A DNA stretch of 64,000 nt from Hahellaceae bacterium (GTDB lineage: Bacteria > Pseudomonadota > Gammaproteobacteria > Pseudomonadales > Oleiphilaceae): NCBI GenBank assembly GCA_016744695.1, contig JADGDV010000001.1:1-64000 (forward strand), in the 5' to 3' direction. The notes beneath the pieces were generated by a model. The model did no database searches and was not told where the DNA came from. It saw only the letters and a program-made list of their open reading frames with translations. Numbering within the stretch: position 1 is the stretch's first letter; every line of letters starts with the position of its first letter. This document shows positions 8,686 to 17,414 of this stretch, piece by piece. The translations under genes were made by a program, and so were the position numbers.

Positions 8686-9132
8686 TCATTTGTGCGCAAC
8701 AGCAATGTAATCTGCTTCTAGGTAAGCACACTTCTTTTCTTTAGAAAAAACAGTGATCACTAAAGGAAATTTAACACTCCCCCCTGTTTGTAGCTGCATG
8801 AGTAAGTCTTCGTCTTCCATTTCATCTTTAAAGCTTGATCTTAATTCAATATCACCCGTCACAGGACGGCGATAATGAATGGAGGCGTCTTTAACAACCA
8901 ACAGTGCTTCTGCATTAGCTAAGCTAAGTCTATTATGCACCAGCGACCAACCCGTCGCTACAGCTAAAGAGTACAGTGCGCCCGCAAAACCGGTACCATG
9001 CATATTACGGTTAGGCTCAAGGGGCGCGAAGGTAGTTATTGACGGTGTTTCTAATGAAGTAACCTCAAGCTTCATAAATTCACAGAGTGGAATCTCTTGC
9101 CTGAGCAAGTTTGTCATTTCTTCAATAGTCAT
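8686..9132 (-). CDS. YiiD C-terminal-type hot-dog thioesterase
   Basis: This 148-residue single hot-dog protein carries the motif NRNMHGTGFAGALYSLA, where the acyl-CoA thioesterase helix begins, followed by a strand-rich half (VKDASIHYRRPVTGDIELRS). It resembles the stand-alone YiiD_C thioesterase domain, which hydrolyses or binds acyl thioesters; the substrate is unknown. It is convergent with the CBS gene and divergent from the MDR reductase at 9322. With other CoA genes nearby a role in acyl-CoA turnover is reasonable but unproven. Confidence 0.7.
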   Translation of the reverse strand: MTIEEMTNLLRQEIPLCEFMKLEVTSLETPSITTFAPLEPNRNMHGTGFAGALYSLAVATGWSLVHNRLSLANAEALLVVKDASIHYRRPVTGDIELRSSFKDEMEDEDLLMQLQTGGSVKFPLVITVFSKEKKCAYLEADYIAVAHK

Positions 9133-9321
9133 AATTTGAGTATTTAGTTAATTGCATATTTATGTATGAGAAGATATTTATTCAGTTGTCATCATAAGTG
9201 AATCACTTAAATAGTTATAGGTCATATATTTAGGTGTTACCCTTGTATTAAACTGAACCCCACATTGCCACAAAGTGTAGCTAAATAAAATAAGCAAAAA
9301 GTATAAGACAAGAGAATTTTT

Positions 9322-10317
9322 ATGAAAGAAACCATGAATTTTATCAATATTACTGAATTTGGCGCCGCAGACGTGCTTACATTACAAGAAGGTGAGCGCC
9401 CTACTCTTCAAGCAGACGAAGTATTAATTAAAGTGATTGCGGCGGGTGTTAATCGCCCTGACGTAGTACAAAGACAAGGTTTATACCCTGCTCCTCCTGG
9501 TGCATCACTCATTCTTGGTTTGGAGGTTTCAGGGGTTGTTGAAGCTTTAGGTGAAGGCGTTACACAGTGGCAAGTGGGTGATAAAGTGTGTGCTCTCACC
9601 AACGGTGGTGCTTACGCTGAGTATGTAGCAGCACCGGCCTCACAATGCCTCTCTATTCCAAACGGCTTATCAATGATAGAAGCCGCCGCCTTACCCGAAA
9701 CCTGCTTTACCGTATGGAGTAACCTGTTTGACAGGGCGCAACTAAAAGCAGGCGAAACACTGCTCGTTCATGGCGGGTCAAGCGGTATTGGTACCACGGC
9801 TATACAAATGGCTAAGGCGATGGGCGTTAGAGTTTTCACGACAGCCGGTAGTGCTGAAAAATGCCAGTCTTGCCTTAAATTAGGAGCTGAAATTGCCATT
9901 AACTACCATGATTCTGACTTTGTAGACGTCATTAAAGAAGCCACTAACAAAAAAGGCGTTGATGTAATTCTAGATATGGTGGGTGGCGACTATATTGCCA
10001 AAAACTTCAAAATTGCAGCCCTTGAAGGGCGCATTGTTAACATCGCCTATTTACAAGGCCCTGTTGCTAAGGTTAATTTTTTACCCGTTATGCTCAAGCG
10101 TTTAACGGTAACAGGTTCTACCTTGCGCCCTCAATCTCCAGACACTAAGGCCGCTATTGCCAATAATCTTAAAGAAATAATTTGGCCATTTATCGAATCT
10201 GGGCACATTAAACCTGTTATTGCACAATGCTTCCCGCTTGAGCAAGCCGCTGATGCCCATACACTTATGGAAAGTAATAAACACATCGGCAAAATTGTAT
10301 TAACGGTAAGCAAGTAG
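9322..10317 (+). CDS. zinc-free MDR NAD(P)H:quinone oxidoreductase (PIG3-like)
   Basis: This 331-residue cytosolic medium-chain dehydrogenase/reductase has an N-terminal GroES-like domain (AAGVNRPDVVQRQGLYPAPPG) and a Rossmann NADPH site (HGGSSGIGTTAIQMAKAMG). The catalytic zinc cysteines are absent, as in the TP53I3/PIG3 group. In-frame ATGs occur at residues 1 and 5; the first has AGAGAA upstream. It ends 23 bp before the acyl-CoA synthetase, so the two probably form one transcription unit. The substrate is probably a quinone or an enone/enoyl compound; which is not visible. Confidence 0.85.
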   Translation: MKETMNFINITEFGAADVLTLQEGERPTLQADEVLIKVIAAGVNRPDVVQRQGLYPAPPGASLILGLEVSGVVEALGEGVTQWQVGDKVCALTNGGAYAEYVAAPASQCLSIPNGLSMIEAAALPETCFTVWSNLFDRAQLKAGETLLVHGGSSGIGTTAIQMAKAMGVRVFTTAGSAEKCQSCLKLGAEIAINYHDSDFVDVIKEATNKKGVDVILDMVGGDYIAKNFKIAALEGRIVNIAYLQGPVAKVNFLPVMLKRLTVTGSTLRPQSPDTKAAIANNLKEIIWPFIESGHIKPVIAQCFPLEQAADAHTLMESNKHIGKIVLTVSK

Positions 10318-10340
10318 TAGGAATAGGAATAGGAATAGAT

Positions 10341-11969
10341 ATGACAGCTAGTAAGTGGAATTGGGATATCCCTGAGTTTTTTAACATTGGTGCAGCGTGT
10401 ACTCAAAAGTTTATGCATAGCGATAAACCTGCAATCATTGTTGAAAATGATATAACAGGGACATCATCCATTAGTTATGAAGAGATAAACCATTCAACTA
10501 ATCGGCTTGCTAGTGCGCTTCAATCTATAGGCATTGATCATAAAGATCGCGTATTAATCCGCTTACCAAACTGCATTGAATACCCAGTCAGTTTTTTAAG
10601 CATTTTAAAAATAGGTGCGGTGGCGGTACCCACTTCTACATTACTGACCCATGAAGAAATAGAATATCTAGCCAACGATTCTGGGGCTAAGGCGATTATC
10701 ATCCCTAAATCCGCTTGGTTTGAGCTACAACCAAGTATTGAGCAGTGCCCCACAATTAAGCATGTAATCTTGCTCAATGACGTGTCGTCAGAGGGCAGCG
10801 AATCCTTAAATGAGCAAGGTATTCAATTACACGACTTCAATACCTTGCTGGATAACGCCCTGCCCCTTAAAGAGTGCTACCCCACACAAGCAAATGACCC
10901 CGCTTACTTAGTTTATACATCAGGCACTACGGGCTACCCTAAAGGCGTACTTCATGCTCATAGAGCATTACTTGGCAGAACGCCTTCTGGCAAGCACTGG
11001 TTTGATTTTAATGAAGACACAGAACAACAAAAAGACCATGATCGAATCTTGCACTCAGGCAAATTCAACTGGACGTATGTACTAGGCACCGCACTAATGG
11101 ACCCGATGTACCATGGCAAAACCGTCGTGGTATATGAAGGAAAAAATGATGTATCTACTTGGATTAACCTCATTGCAAAGCATCAATGCACCATTTTCAT
11201 TGGTGTGCCGACCATTTACAGGCAAATCATCCAGAAAACTGATTTTAGTTTAAAAGAGGTACCCACCTTACGCCATTGTATGTGTGCGGGTGAGCATTTA
11301 TCAGACGAAGTGCTTTTAGCCTGGTCATCTCGTTTTAAACAAGATATCTATGAAGCTATTGGTATGTCTGAATGCTCTTATTATATTTCTCATAATAAAT
11401 CACAGGCTATCCGCCCCGGCTCAGCGGGTATACCGCAACCAGGGCATGATATAGCGCTTATTGATGACAATGGAAAGCCAGTAGGTATAAACGAAGAAGG
11501 GATGATTGCAATACCGCTGGTTGACCCAGGGCTTTTTATTGAGTACTGGGGGCTTAAAGACGAAACTCAAAAATCTAGAAATGAGAAATACTTTCTAACC
11601 GGTGATTATGCCAGCCAAGATGAAGAAGGCTATATTTGGTTTTTAGGACGTAAAGACGACATTATTAATAGCTTTGGCTATCGTATATCCCCTCACGAAA
11701 TAGAACGTATTTTAAAAACACACCCCGCTATTGCTGATGCTGTAGCGATTGAAGAAGCTGTCGGTAAAGACAAAAGCATTGTCTCTGCCTGTGTGATATT
11801 GCATTCACATAACAAACAGTCGACCAGTGAAGAGTCATTGATTTCGTTCTGTGAAGAACACCTAGCGCAATACAAGGTTCCCAAGAAAATTGTCTTCATG
11901 ACCGCGTTCCCAAGAACCAAAAATGGCAAAGTGCTTCGTAAGCAAATTAAGCAAGACTTATCTAGCTAG
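10341..11969 (+). CDS. AMP-forming acyl-CoA synthetase (benzoate-CoA ligase-like)
   Basis: This 542-residue ANL superfamily ligase activates a carboxylic acid through an acyl-AMP to its CoA thioester. Visible motifs are the P-loop YTSGTTGYPKGV (about 192-203), the aromatic A4 block, YEAIGMSE (A5), YFLTGDYA (A7), GRKDDIINSFGYRISPHEIE (hinge) and the C-terminal catalytic lysine in TKNGKVLRKQ. The overall pattern resembles benzoate-CoA/short-chain acyl-CoA ligases, but the acid is not predictable. Three TAGGAA hexamers precede the ATG at 10318-10335. Two degenerate copies of its 3' end lie downstream (13052-13219 and 17415-17658). Confidence 0.88.
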   Translation: MTASKWNWDIPEFFNIGAACTQKFMHSDKPAIIVENDITGTSSISYEEINHSTNRLASALQSIGIDHKDRVLIRLPNCIEYPVSFLSILKIGAVAVPTSTLLTHEEIEYLANDSGAKAIIIPKSAWFELQPSIEQCPTIKHVILLNDVSSEGSESLNEQGIQLHDFNTLLDNALPLKECYPTQANDPAYLVYTSGTTGYPKGVLHAHRALLGRTPSGKHWFDFNEDTEQQKDHDRILHSGKFNWTYVLGTALMDPMYHGKTVVVYEGKNDVSTWINLIAKHQCTIFIGVPTIYRQIIQKTDFSLKEVPTLRHCMCAGEHLSDEVLLAWSSRFKQDIYEAIGMSECSYYISHNKSQAIRPGSAGIPQPGHDIALIDDNGKPVGINEEGMIAIPLVDPGLFIEYWGLKDETQKSRNEKYFLTGDYASQDEEGYIWFLGRKDDIINSFGYRISPHEIERILKTHPAIADAVAIEEAVGKDKSIVSACVILHSHNKQSTSEESLISFCEEHLAQYKVPKKIVFMTAFPRTKNGKVLRKQIKQDLSS

Positions 11970-11996
11970 ATAAGTCCAATACAACCACTAAGACAG

Positions 11997-12866
11997 TTAA
12001 TCTTGAACTGCGATGGCAGCCATTTTCATAATGCTTTCAAAAGACCCTGCACCCGCAATAAATAAACCATTATGACAGAACATGGCATCATCAAGCCCTG
12101 TCACGTCTTTAAGCGCTTGATCTGATAGGCCTGCCCACGGTTTAGGCAACGACTTTCTGTCTTCGAATGATCCAAGTTCAACAGGTACTGTCTGGATTCT
12201 CCATAGGCCTGGACCAGACGGAAAAACGACAAATAAAGCCTTTTCAGATAAACGATGTACTGTTGTTTTCCAAGGAGTGTATTTCTCTAATACAATCACT
12301 CTTGGGTCTTCTGCATTCTCAACCGCTTTTGCCACTATTGCTTTGGCACTAATGCCACCGTTTGAGGCGGCAATGAAGCGTGCTAACACACGCGATGCGA
12401 AGGTAACCGCCTCATCAAAACAGCTATCAAAATGGCTGTCTTCTTGCCAAGTCGGGTTAAACACTGAAATCGTATGGCTAAGACTAATGCCTTTAGAAAC
12501 CCCTTCGACATGACCACAATCGACGGCGTCAATCGTAGATACTAAACCAGAATCAACAGAATGTGCGACGTCTTGATTGCCTTGGCATATTTCTAAACCA
12601 TATTTTTTCCAAATCAAACCAAATGAGGAGTATGGAATTCCATTTTCGCGCTCACCTGCACCACCACGCTGATGATGATCAAAACGGCCTGCGTCAGGAT
12701 CATATTCACCCCCTACATCAAGTACAATATCAGCCTTACTTATAAGCTCTAAATCACGCGTACGTATTAGCTTAAAAGAAGGGTAAATACACTTAAGCGC
12801 CGCAACACTGAAAACATCATCTGCGTGAAAATTACCGTTATGAGTTGCTATCGTTAATTCATTCAT
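11997..12866 (-). CDS. MYG1 family (UPF0160) metal-dependent protein
   Basis: This 289-residue protein has the MYG1 signatures ATHNGNFHADDVFSVAAL near the N terminus, VLDVGGEYDPDAGRFDHHQRGG at about 50-70, and AVDCGHVEG in the middle. The His/Asp set resembles DHH-type phosphoesterases, and eukaryotic MYG1 is a 3'-5' RNA exonuclease; bacterial members are mostly uncharacterised. It is on the opposite strand between the intact acyl-CoA synthetase and the first decayed copy of that gene's 3' end, so it may lie in inserted DNA. It converges on the synthetase with a 27-bp gap. Confidence 0.85.
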   Translation of the reverse strand: MNELTIATHNGNFHADDVFSVAALKCIYPSFKLIRTRDLELISKADIVLDVGGEYDPDAGRFDHHQRGGAGERENGIPYSSFGLIWKKYGLEICQGNQDVAHSVDSGLVSTIDAVDCGHVEGVSKGISLSHTISVFNPTWQEDSHFDSCFDEAVTFASRVLARFIAASNGGISAKAIVAKAVENAEDPRVIVLEKYTPWKTTVHRLSEKALFVVFPSGPGLWRIQTVPVELGSFEDRKSLPKPWAGLSDQALKDVTGLDDAMFCHNGLFIAGAGSFESIMKMAAIAVQD

Positions 12867-13051
12867 TTATTAGGTGTCGTATTAGAAAATAATAAGAAGA
12901 TGCTGCTAGTTAAACACTAGCATTATGGTTTATTTGATCAGTAAAATTATCTGGGGGGATTCTATACGAAGACGGCTAACAAAAATAGCTTATAAAAAGC
13001 TAAGGGGTAGAGTCAAAGCTATCGAGCCTGATACTTTGCTTTACTTTTGCT
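12867..13051. other. non-coding spacer upstream of the MYG1 gene
   Basis: No ORF or RNA gene is evident. A small CTAGT/ACTAG hairpin lies near 12909-12922. The promoter of the MYG1 gene should be within this stretch. Toward its right end the sequence grades into the remnant of the acyl-CoA synthetase. Confidence 0.35.
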
Positions 13052-13219
13052 TTATCATTCACAGAACAAACAGTCGACCAGTGAAGAAACATTAATTTTG
13101 TTCTATGAAGAACACCTGGTGCAATACAAAGTTCCAAAGAAAATTGTCTTCATGACCGCTTTCCCAAAAACTAAAATGGCAAAGTACTTCGTGAGCAAAT
13201 AAAGCAGGATTTATCTAAG
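13052..13219 (+). pseudogene. decayed copy 1 of the acyl-CoA synthetase 3' end
   Basis: The segment aligns by eye with about 11801-11968, the last 55 codons of the intact synthetase, in the same orientation. Translation gives NKQSTSEETLILFYEEHL and YKVPKKIVFMTAFPKTK, against STSEESLISFCEEHL and the same YKVPKKIVFMTAFP in the intact gene. One base is lost in the run ACTAAAATGG, breaking the frame before the catalytic lysine. The rest of the gene is absent. It ends 16 bp before the ferric-reductase-like gene. Confidence 0.8.
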
Positions 13220-13235
13220 AGTAGGAATAAATAAA

Positions 13236-14570
13236 ATGAAACCTATCCACTATGCCTTTCTAACTACGATGTTAGTCATTAGCGGGCTTTGGTTAATGAC
13301 CCCTCATGCTCAGTCTACCATCCCCGAATTTTGGTCAATCCGAAAAGCATTGATATTTGAGACAGGGATTATTGCGACGGCAGCTATGTCTATTACACTC
13401 ATACTAGCTATTCGCCAATTTTTTTCTGACTCTTTTCTTGATGGCTTAGATAAGCGCTACCGCCTTCATAAATGGTTAGGTATTTCGGCCTTTACTGCAA
13501 TGGTCGCGCACTGGTTAATAAAAAATGCACCTAAGTGGCTTGTTGACTTAGACCTTCTTACAAAGCCTATCAAAAATAAAGTACCGAGTGATCAAGCCGT
13601 TAGCTGGTTTTATGAGTTTACTGATTTTCAAAGGCACTTCGCTAAAGATGTTGGTGAATGGACGTTTTATTTACTGGTTGCCTTAACACTTTTAATTTTA
13701 ATTAAAAAAGTGCCTTATAAACTAGCCCGTAAAAGTCATAAATTGATGGCCGTTGCTTACCTTGGTGTTGCCTACCACTCATTTATTTTAATGAAAATAG
13801 AAGACTGGTCGACACCTGCTGGCGTACTGATCGCCGTATTATTACTACTAGGTACCTTAGGTTCACTTATCTCACTGCTTAATAAAGTAGGTGATTCTAG
13901 AAAAACCTATGGCCAGATAAGCGAGCTGCGCCATTATAAAGATAATAAAGTATTGGCGGTTACCATCAGGCCGACTACGCCATGGAAAGGGCATAAACCA
14001 GGGCAGTTCTATTTTGTCACCTTTGATAAAAATGAAGGTGCCCATCCCTTTTCAGCGGTTTCTGACGGGAAAGACCAAAAGGGCATATCTTTTAATATTA
14101 AACAAATTGGTGATTATGTTAATACATTACCCGATGTACTATCCGTTGGGCAGGAGGCAATTATAGAAGGTCCGTACGGTAATTTTAACTTTGATAGCAA
14201 TAAAAGCCATCATGTATGGGTCGCTGGAGGCATCGGTATCGCTCCCTTTGTATCTAAACTTGAGCAGTTAGCCCTCGATAATACAAAGAATGATATTGAT
14301 CTATTTTATACAACAGCAATGCCGGACGAAGACTTTATAACAAAATTACAAGCGTTGGCTAAAAATGCCAATGTAAGATTGCATATTACGATTACTACCC
14401 AGCAGGGGTATTTAACAGCGAAAACAATTGAATCATATATTAATGATATGAATGCAACTGACTTCTGGTTTTGCGGACCCGCTAAACTTGGAGATATATT
14501 AAAATCTCACTTTATTGAAAATAATCTTCATCACTCAGATTTTCATCAGGAATTATTTGAAATGAGATAA
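13236..14570 (+). CDS. ferric-reductase-like transmembrane flavoprotein
   Basis: This 444-residue protein resembles the FRE/NOX family. About six membrane helices fill residues 5-215, with histidines in the paired helices (YRLHKWLGISAFTAMVAHW, ARKSHKLMAVAYLGVAYHSF) that would bind two haems. A cytoplasmic FAD/NAD(P) reductase module follows: GQFYFVTF and HPFSAVSDG (flavin), GPYGNF, then VAGGIGIAPFVSKLEQL and FWFCGPAKLG (nucleotide). It should pass electrons from NAD(P)H across the membrane; acceptor unknown. It starts right after the decayed synthetase end, at an ATG preceded by GTAGGAATAA, a leader similar to that of the intact synthetase. Confidence 0.85.
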   Translation: MKPIHYAFLTTMLVISGLWLMTPHAQSTIPEFWSIRKALIFETGIIATAAMSITLILAIRQFFSDSFLDGLDKRYRLHKWLGISAFTAMVAHWLIKNAPKWLVDLDLLTKPIKNKVPSDQAVSWFYEFTDFQRHFAKDVGEWTFYLLVALTLLILIKKVPYKLARKSHKLMAVAYLGVAYHSFILMKIEDWSTPAGVLIAVLLLLGTLGSLISLLNKVGDSRKTYGQISELRHYKDNKVLAVTIRPTTPWKGHKPGQFYFVTFDKNEGAHPFSAVSDGKDQKGISFNIKQIGDYVNTLPDVLSVGQEAIIEGPYGNFNFDSNKSHHVWVAGGIGIAPFVSKLEQLALDNTKNDIDLFYTTAMPDEDFITKLQALAKNANVRLHITITTQQGYLTAKTIESYINDMNATDFWFCGPAKLGDILKSHFIENNLHHSDFHQELFEMR

Positions 14571-14580
14571 ATAACTAGAG

Positions 14581-14609
14581 GTTCTCCTGCGGCTTAACCG
14601 CAGGAGAAC
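14581..14609. terminator. 12-bp perfect hairpin between convergent genes
   Basis: GTTCTCCTGCGG and its exact complement are separated by CTTAA. It lies between the convergent ferric-reductase-like gene and the J-domain operon. There is no strong T tract on either side, so it may stop or stabilise transcripts rather than be a canonical intrinsic terminator. Confidence 0.5.
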
Positions 14610-14699
14610 AATAATACCTTAAGATAGCGCTAATGTTAGCAAACCGTGAAGTCAGCGCTTTGGCACACAACCTCACTAAGACTCAATTAATCTCGAGGC

Positions 14700-15731
14700 T
14701 TAGTAATCATCGTTAGAGATGTTGTGACTGAAATCGCTAAGATCAACGTCGTCAAACAAGTCGCTGTCTTCCGCTTCAAGTAAGTTTTGTGAAGAGTGTT
14801 CTAGGTCTATTTGCATCTTCAGGTTTATGTGCAGTTGCTTCTCTGGCTCTAAAAGGCTTTCATACGCGTGCATGAAGTTATTGGCGTTTATATTGCCCCT
14901 CAGAATTTGGTAAAAAGTACTGATGTAAATTTCGGGCCCGCTGTTTTCAACAAGGAGAAGCTCAAATATTTGTTTGAAGTCATCCTCAATACTCGGAAGC
15001 CAGCCTTCAATTCGAAGACGTATTTTACCATTGCATTTCTCCAAGATATCTTCAGCGGCTTCACTGAATTCACAGGAAAACACATCGGGTCTGTCTGCGT
15101 AGGAAAACAAGAGGGCTTTGAAGTCATCATATTTTTTATGATCAATGGTATGACGTTTCATAAGCGCTTCAAATACCGATAACTGAACATCCGCCTTTAT
15201 AGTTTCCTCATCAATATCATCGATATACATTTCCATATCCATAGCTGACAACGGATTTTTAAACTGAGCAGCAATTTCTTTTAACAGTATTACATCGAGT
15301 TGTTCGAATAGGAGTGAATCATGAATCGATATTATGTCTTTATATTCGTTGTCACCGTATTGGTAGTTAGCCAATAATGTGGCACGATCGGCTTCGGCAC
15401 CATGCGCCTTGAATAGGCTGTTTACACTCTCCCAGCCCTTGCGAAAACAGATGATGACGGAATCTTCTAGCAAGAGTTTTCTCGCGCTGAGAGTATCGCC
15501 TCCACACAGTTTTAACAGGCCAAGTGTGGTTACACCCAACACAATAGAGCAAGACTTCTTCAGGTCATGACTTATAACAGGCGAAAAGAAGTTTTTAGCA
15601 ATTTTTAACGACATGTCGACCAACTGGCTTTCTATTTTCGCTAGTTGTTCTTGTGTCAGAGATCCGCTTTCAACGGCATCGCTAATCATCAACAATAAAA
15701 AGGGTCTCGCCCTGACTTTATCAAGCTTCAT
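14700..15731 (-). CDS. orphan acidic helical protein, last gene of the J-domain operon
   Basis: This encodes 343 residues with no domain I can name. It is soluble, predicted mostly helical and acidic, with a strongly acidic tail (LLEAEDSDLFDDVDLSDF). It has no signal peptide or membrane segment. The ATG has AAGGGA upstream, and the gene starts 14 bp after the preceding orphan gene. Gene order (J-domain, then three orphans) and tight spacing imply one transcript and probably one complex or process. Confidence 0.75.
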   Translation of the reverse strand: MKLDKVRARPFLLLMISDAVESGSLTQEQLAKIESQLVDMSLKIAKNFFSPVISHDLKKSCSIVLGVTTLGLLKLCGGDTLSARKLLLEDSVIICFRKGWESVNSLFKAHGAEADRATLLANYQYGDNEYKDIISIHDSLLFEQLDVILLKEIAAQFKNPLSAMDMEMYIDDIDEETIKADVQLSVFEALMKRHTIDHKKYDDFKALLFSYADRPDVFSCEFSEAAEDILEKCNGKIRLRIEGWLPSIEDDFKQIFELLLVENSGPEIYISTFYQILRGNINANNFMHAYESLLEPEKQLHINLKMQIDLEHSSQNLLEAEDSDLFDDVDLSDFSHNISNDDY

Positions 15732-15745
15732 GTGGTATTCCCTTT

Positions 15746-16396
15746 TTATAATGGCTCGAACATATCGTCAGTTTCGTTACTGATTTCGCCCACTCTAATG
15801 TTATTCGCCTGCGATTTAAGAATGGCTTCAATTTTCTCAAAGTCACCACGTTCAGAGGTGGCAAGAATTTGTTCATAAGTTGACGTATTAAGCGATTTTA
15901 TCTTAAGTAGTAACTCTTCATCGCTGCCAGAAACAGGCTCTTCCGTATTATCGATAGACTCAAAATCAAACCCTATAAAGGGTAACGAGAGATACAGAAT
16001 ACCCGTTTCGGATTCCATAATGGCAGCCAGAATTGCTGACTCCCTTTCTTCATCATCACTTTGCGTAAGAAATATTTGGGATAACATAGATTTCACTGAG
16101 TCTTGTGCATTAAAGGCACCTTTTTCAAACTCATTTTCCCAATATGAAGGCTCTACATCCAACATATTCCCTATTGTTTCTGGGTCCATCAACCATGCAG
16201 CTATCGACGGAATAGTGGCATCGAACTCCCGCAATATTTTTGCGACACTCATGATGTCTAACTCAGAAATAACAGCGATCATTGTTTGGTCGCCCTCGGT
16301 GGAGGCAATTTCCTCTAAAATATTACCACCATTGCGACCACTCTCATGGGTGATTGCAACGACCTTCTCTGCTAAAACGGCTACTTCTTGGCTCAA
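15746..16396 (-). CDS. orphan acidic protein, third gene of the J-domain operon
   Basis: This encodes 216 residues that I do not recognise. It is acidic and helix-rich. The segment NILEEIASTEGDQTMIAVISELDIMSVAKILREFDATIPS is faintly reminiscent of helical repeat adaptor proteins such as the FliG middle part, but this is too weak to call. The start is apparently TTG with AGGA upstream. It is co-directional with its neighbours, with a 29-bp gap to the gene before and 14 bp to the gene after. Confidence 0.65.
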   Translation of the reverse strand: MSQEVAVLAEKVVAITHESGRNGGNILEEIASTEGDQTMIAVISELDIMSVAKILREFDATIPSIAAWLMDPETIGNMLDVEPSYWENEFEKGAFNAQDSVKSMLSQIFLTQSDDEERESAILAAIMESETGILYLSLPFIGFDFESIDNTEEPVSGSDEELLLKIKSLNTSTYEQILATSERGDFEKIEAILKSQANNIRVGEISNETDDMFEPL

Positions 16397-16425
16397 AATA
16401 TAATCCTATCAACTTTTGTATAGAG

Positions 16426-16905
16426 TTAAAGTTCGTCAAAACTATCGGGGTCTTGACCTTGGTATTCGTCATGCTCTTGGTATTCTTCGCTGTCATCTTG
16501 CTCAGCATTAAACTCTTCCGTTACCGCATCTAATTCATAAAAACAGAGAAGCAGTAAAGCAATTTTCAATTGATGCTGAAACTCATTGGATAGTGTCGAC
16601 AGTAAATCCCGATAGTTTTTATGTATACCGACGCAGGCTTTTACGTCATCCCACTCTGGCTCTGAAAGTAAACTTAAGGGTAATAATTTAGCGCAATCCA
16701 CCTTCACGACGTTAAGCAAACATATAGCAAGTTGGTCGGGCATACCGGCTAAAAAACCCGGTGTTTTGTTTAACTGTGCTAATAAACTATCTAAATAATT
16801 TTTGAATAAGTCGGGATCTTCAGGGTCCTTATAAGATTCGATATTTTCAATCAGCATTCGATAGTCGTCACCCAAATAGTCTGGTACAAAAACAATCTTA
16901 GACAT
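16426..16905 (-). CDS. orphan acidic protein, second gene of the J-domain operon
   Basis: This encodes 159 residues from the ATG at 16905 (MSKIVFVPDYLG), chosen because AAGGG stands about six bases upstream and this removes the overlap with the J-domain gene. A longer frame from 16938 would overlap it. The C-terminal 30 residues are nearly all acidic or Gln/Tyr (DDSEEYQEHDEYQGQD). The family is not recognised. The low-complexity acidic tail suggests a binding or chaperone-client segment rather than an enzyme. Confidence 0.65.
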   Translation of the reverse strand: MSKIVFVPDYLGDDYRMLIENIESYKDPEDPDLFKNYLDSLLAQLNKTPGFLAGMPDQLAICLLNVVKVDCAKLLPLSLLSEPEWDDVKACVGIHKNYRDLLSTLSNEFQHQLKIALLLLCFYELDAVTEEFNAEQDDSEEYQEHDEYQGQDPDSFDEL

Positions 16906-16913
16906 AATGGCCC

Positions 16914-17189
16914 TTAAGTATTTAATACTCTGTTCCAATAGGATTTGGTGAACGCCTTTGGGTTCATAACCTCAGTGTATTCCTGTTCGATGTATGCCTT
17001 CCGCTTTTTAGGGTCAGATATAACACTGTACGACTCTTGAATTTTCTGGAAGCGTTCAACGGCATCGTCCGATTTATTTCTATCTGGGTGATATTTTGAG
17101 GCTAAACGTTTGTAGGCCTTTTTAATATCATCTTGCGAGGTTGATTTATCAACCTCCAATACTTCGAAATAGTCCAAATTCATCTCCAC
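16914..17189 (-). CDS. J-domain (DnaJ-type) co-chaperone, domain only
   Basis: This 91-residue protein is mostly a J-domain: [26 protein letters not shown], then HPD at 34-36 (KYHPDRNKS), then [21 protein letters not shown]-domains stimulate the ATPase of DnaK-type Hsp70. The G/F region, zinc-finger and client-binding domains of DnaJ are missing, so specificity must come from partner proteins, probably the three orphan genes that follow on the same strand. It is the first gene of the operon; its promoter should be in 17190-17400. Confidence 0.88.
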   Translation of the reverse strand: MEMNLDYFEVLEVDKSTSQDDIKKAYKRLASKYHPDRNKSDDAVERFQKIQESYSVISDPKKRKAYIEQEYTEVMNPKAFTKSYWNRVLNT

Positions 17190-17198
17190 AATATTTCA

Positions 17199-17321
17199 AT
17201 GGGTATTCATTGTTTGGCGAACAATATTACCGAAGCTTTACGTGTATTGCCGAAAGCCATGGGTAATGCAGTGGGTGGAATACGGGTTAACTTAGTAAAA
17301 GATTTGGCGCCTACTGAGTAG
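17199..17321 (+). CDS. small ORF or gene remnant, unassigned
   Basis: An ATG opens a 40-residue frame (NITEALRVLPKAMGNAVGG in the middle, ending KDLAPTE). The sequence has protein-like composition but no recognisable family and no clear ribosome binding site. It lies in the spacer between the J-domain operon and the second decayed synthetase end, so it may be the tail of a lost gene or chance. Confidence 0.2.
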   Translation: MGIHCLANNITEALRVLPKAMGNAVGGIRVNLVKDLAPTE

Positions 17322-17414
17322 CGTCAAAGGATTTAATATCAATAAAGACAGAGAATTAAGGCGTTCTAGATTGAGCCGAGTACCATTTTCCGCCTAGTAC
17401 CGTTTCCTTCCTAG

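Noticed and set aside
10318-10335. Three TAGGAA hexamers before the acyl-CoA synthetase start
   Set aside because: Too short to call a repeat element; could vary spacing or phase but nothing supports that.
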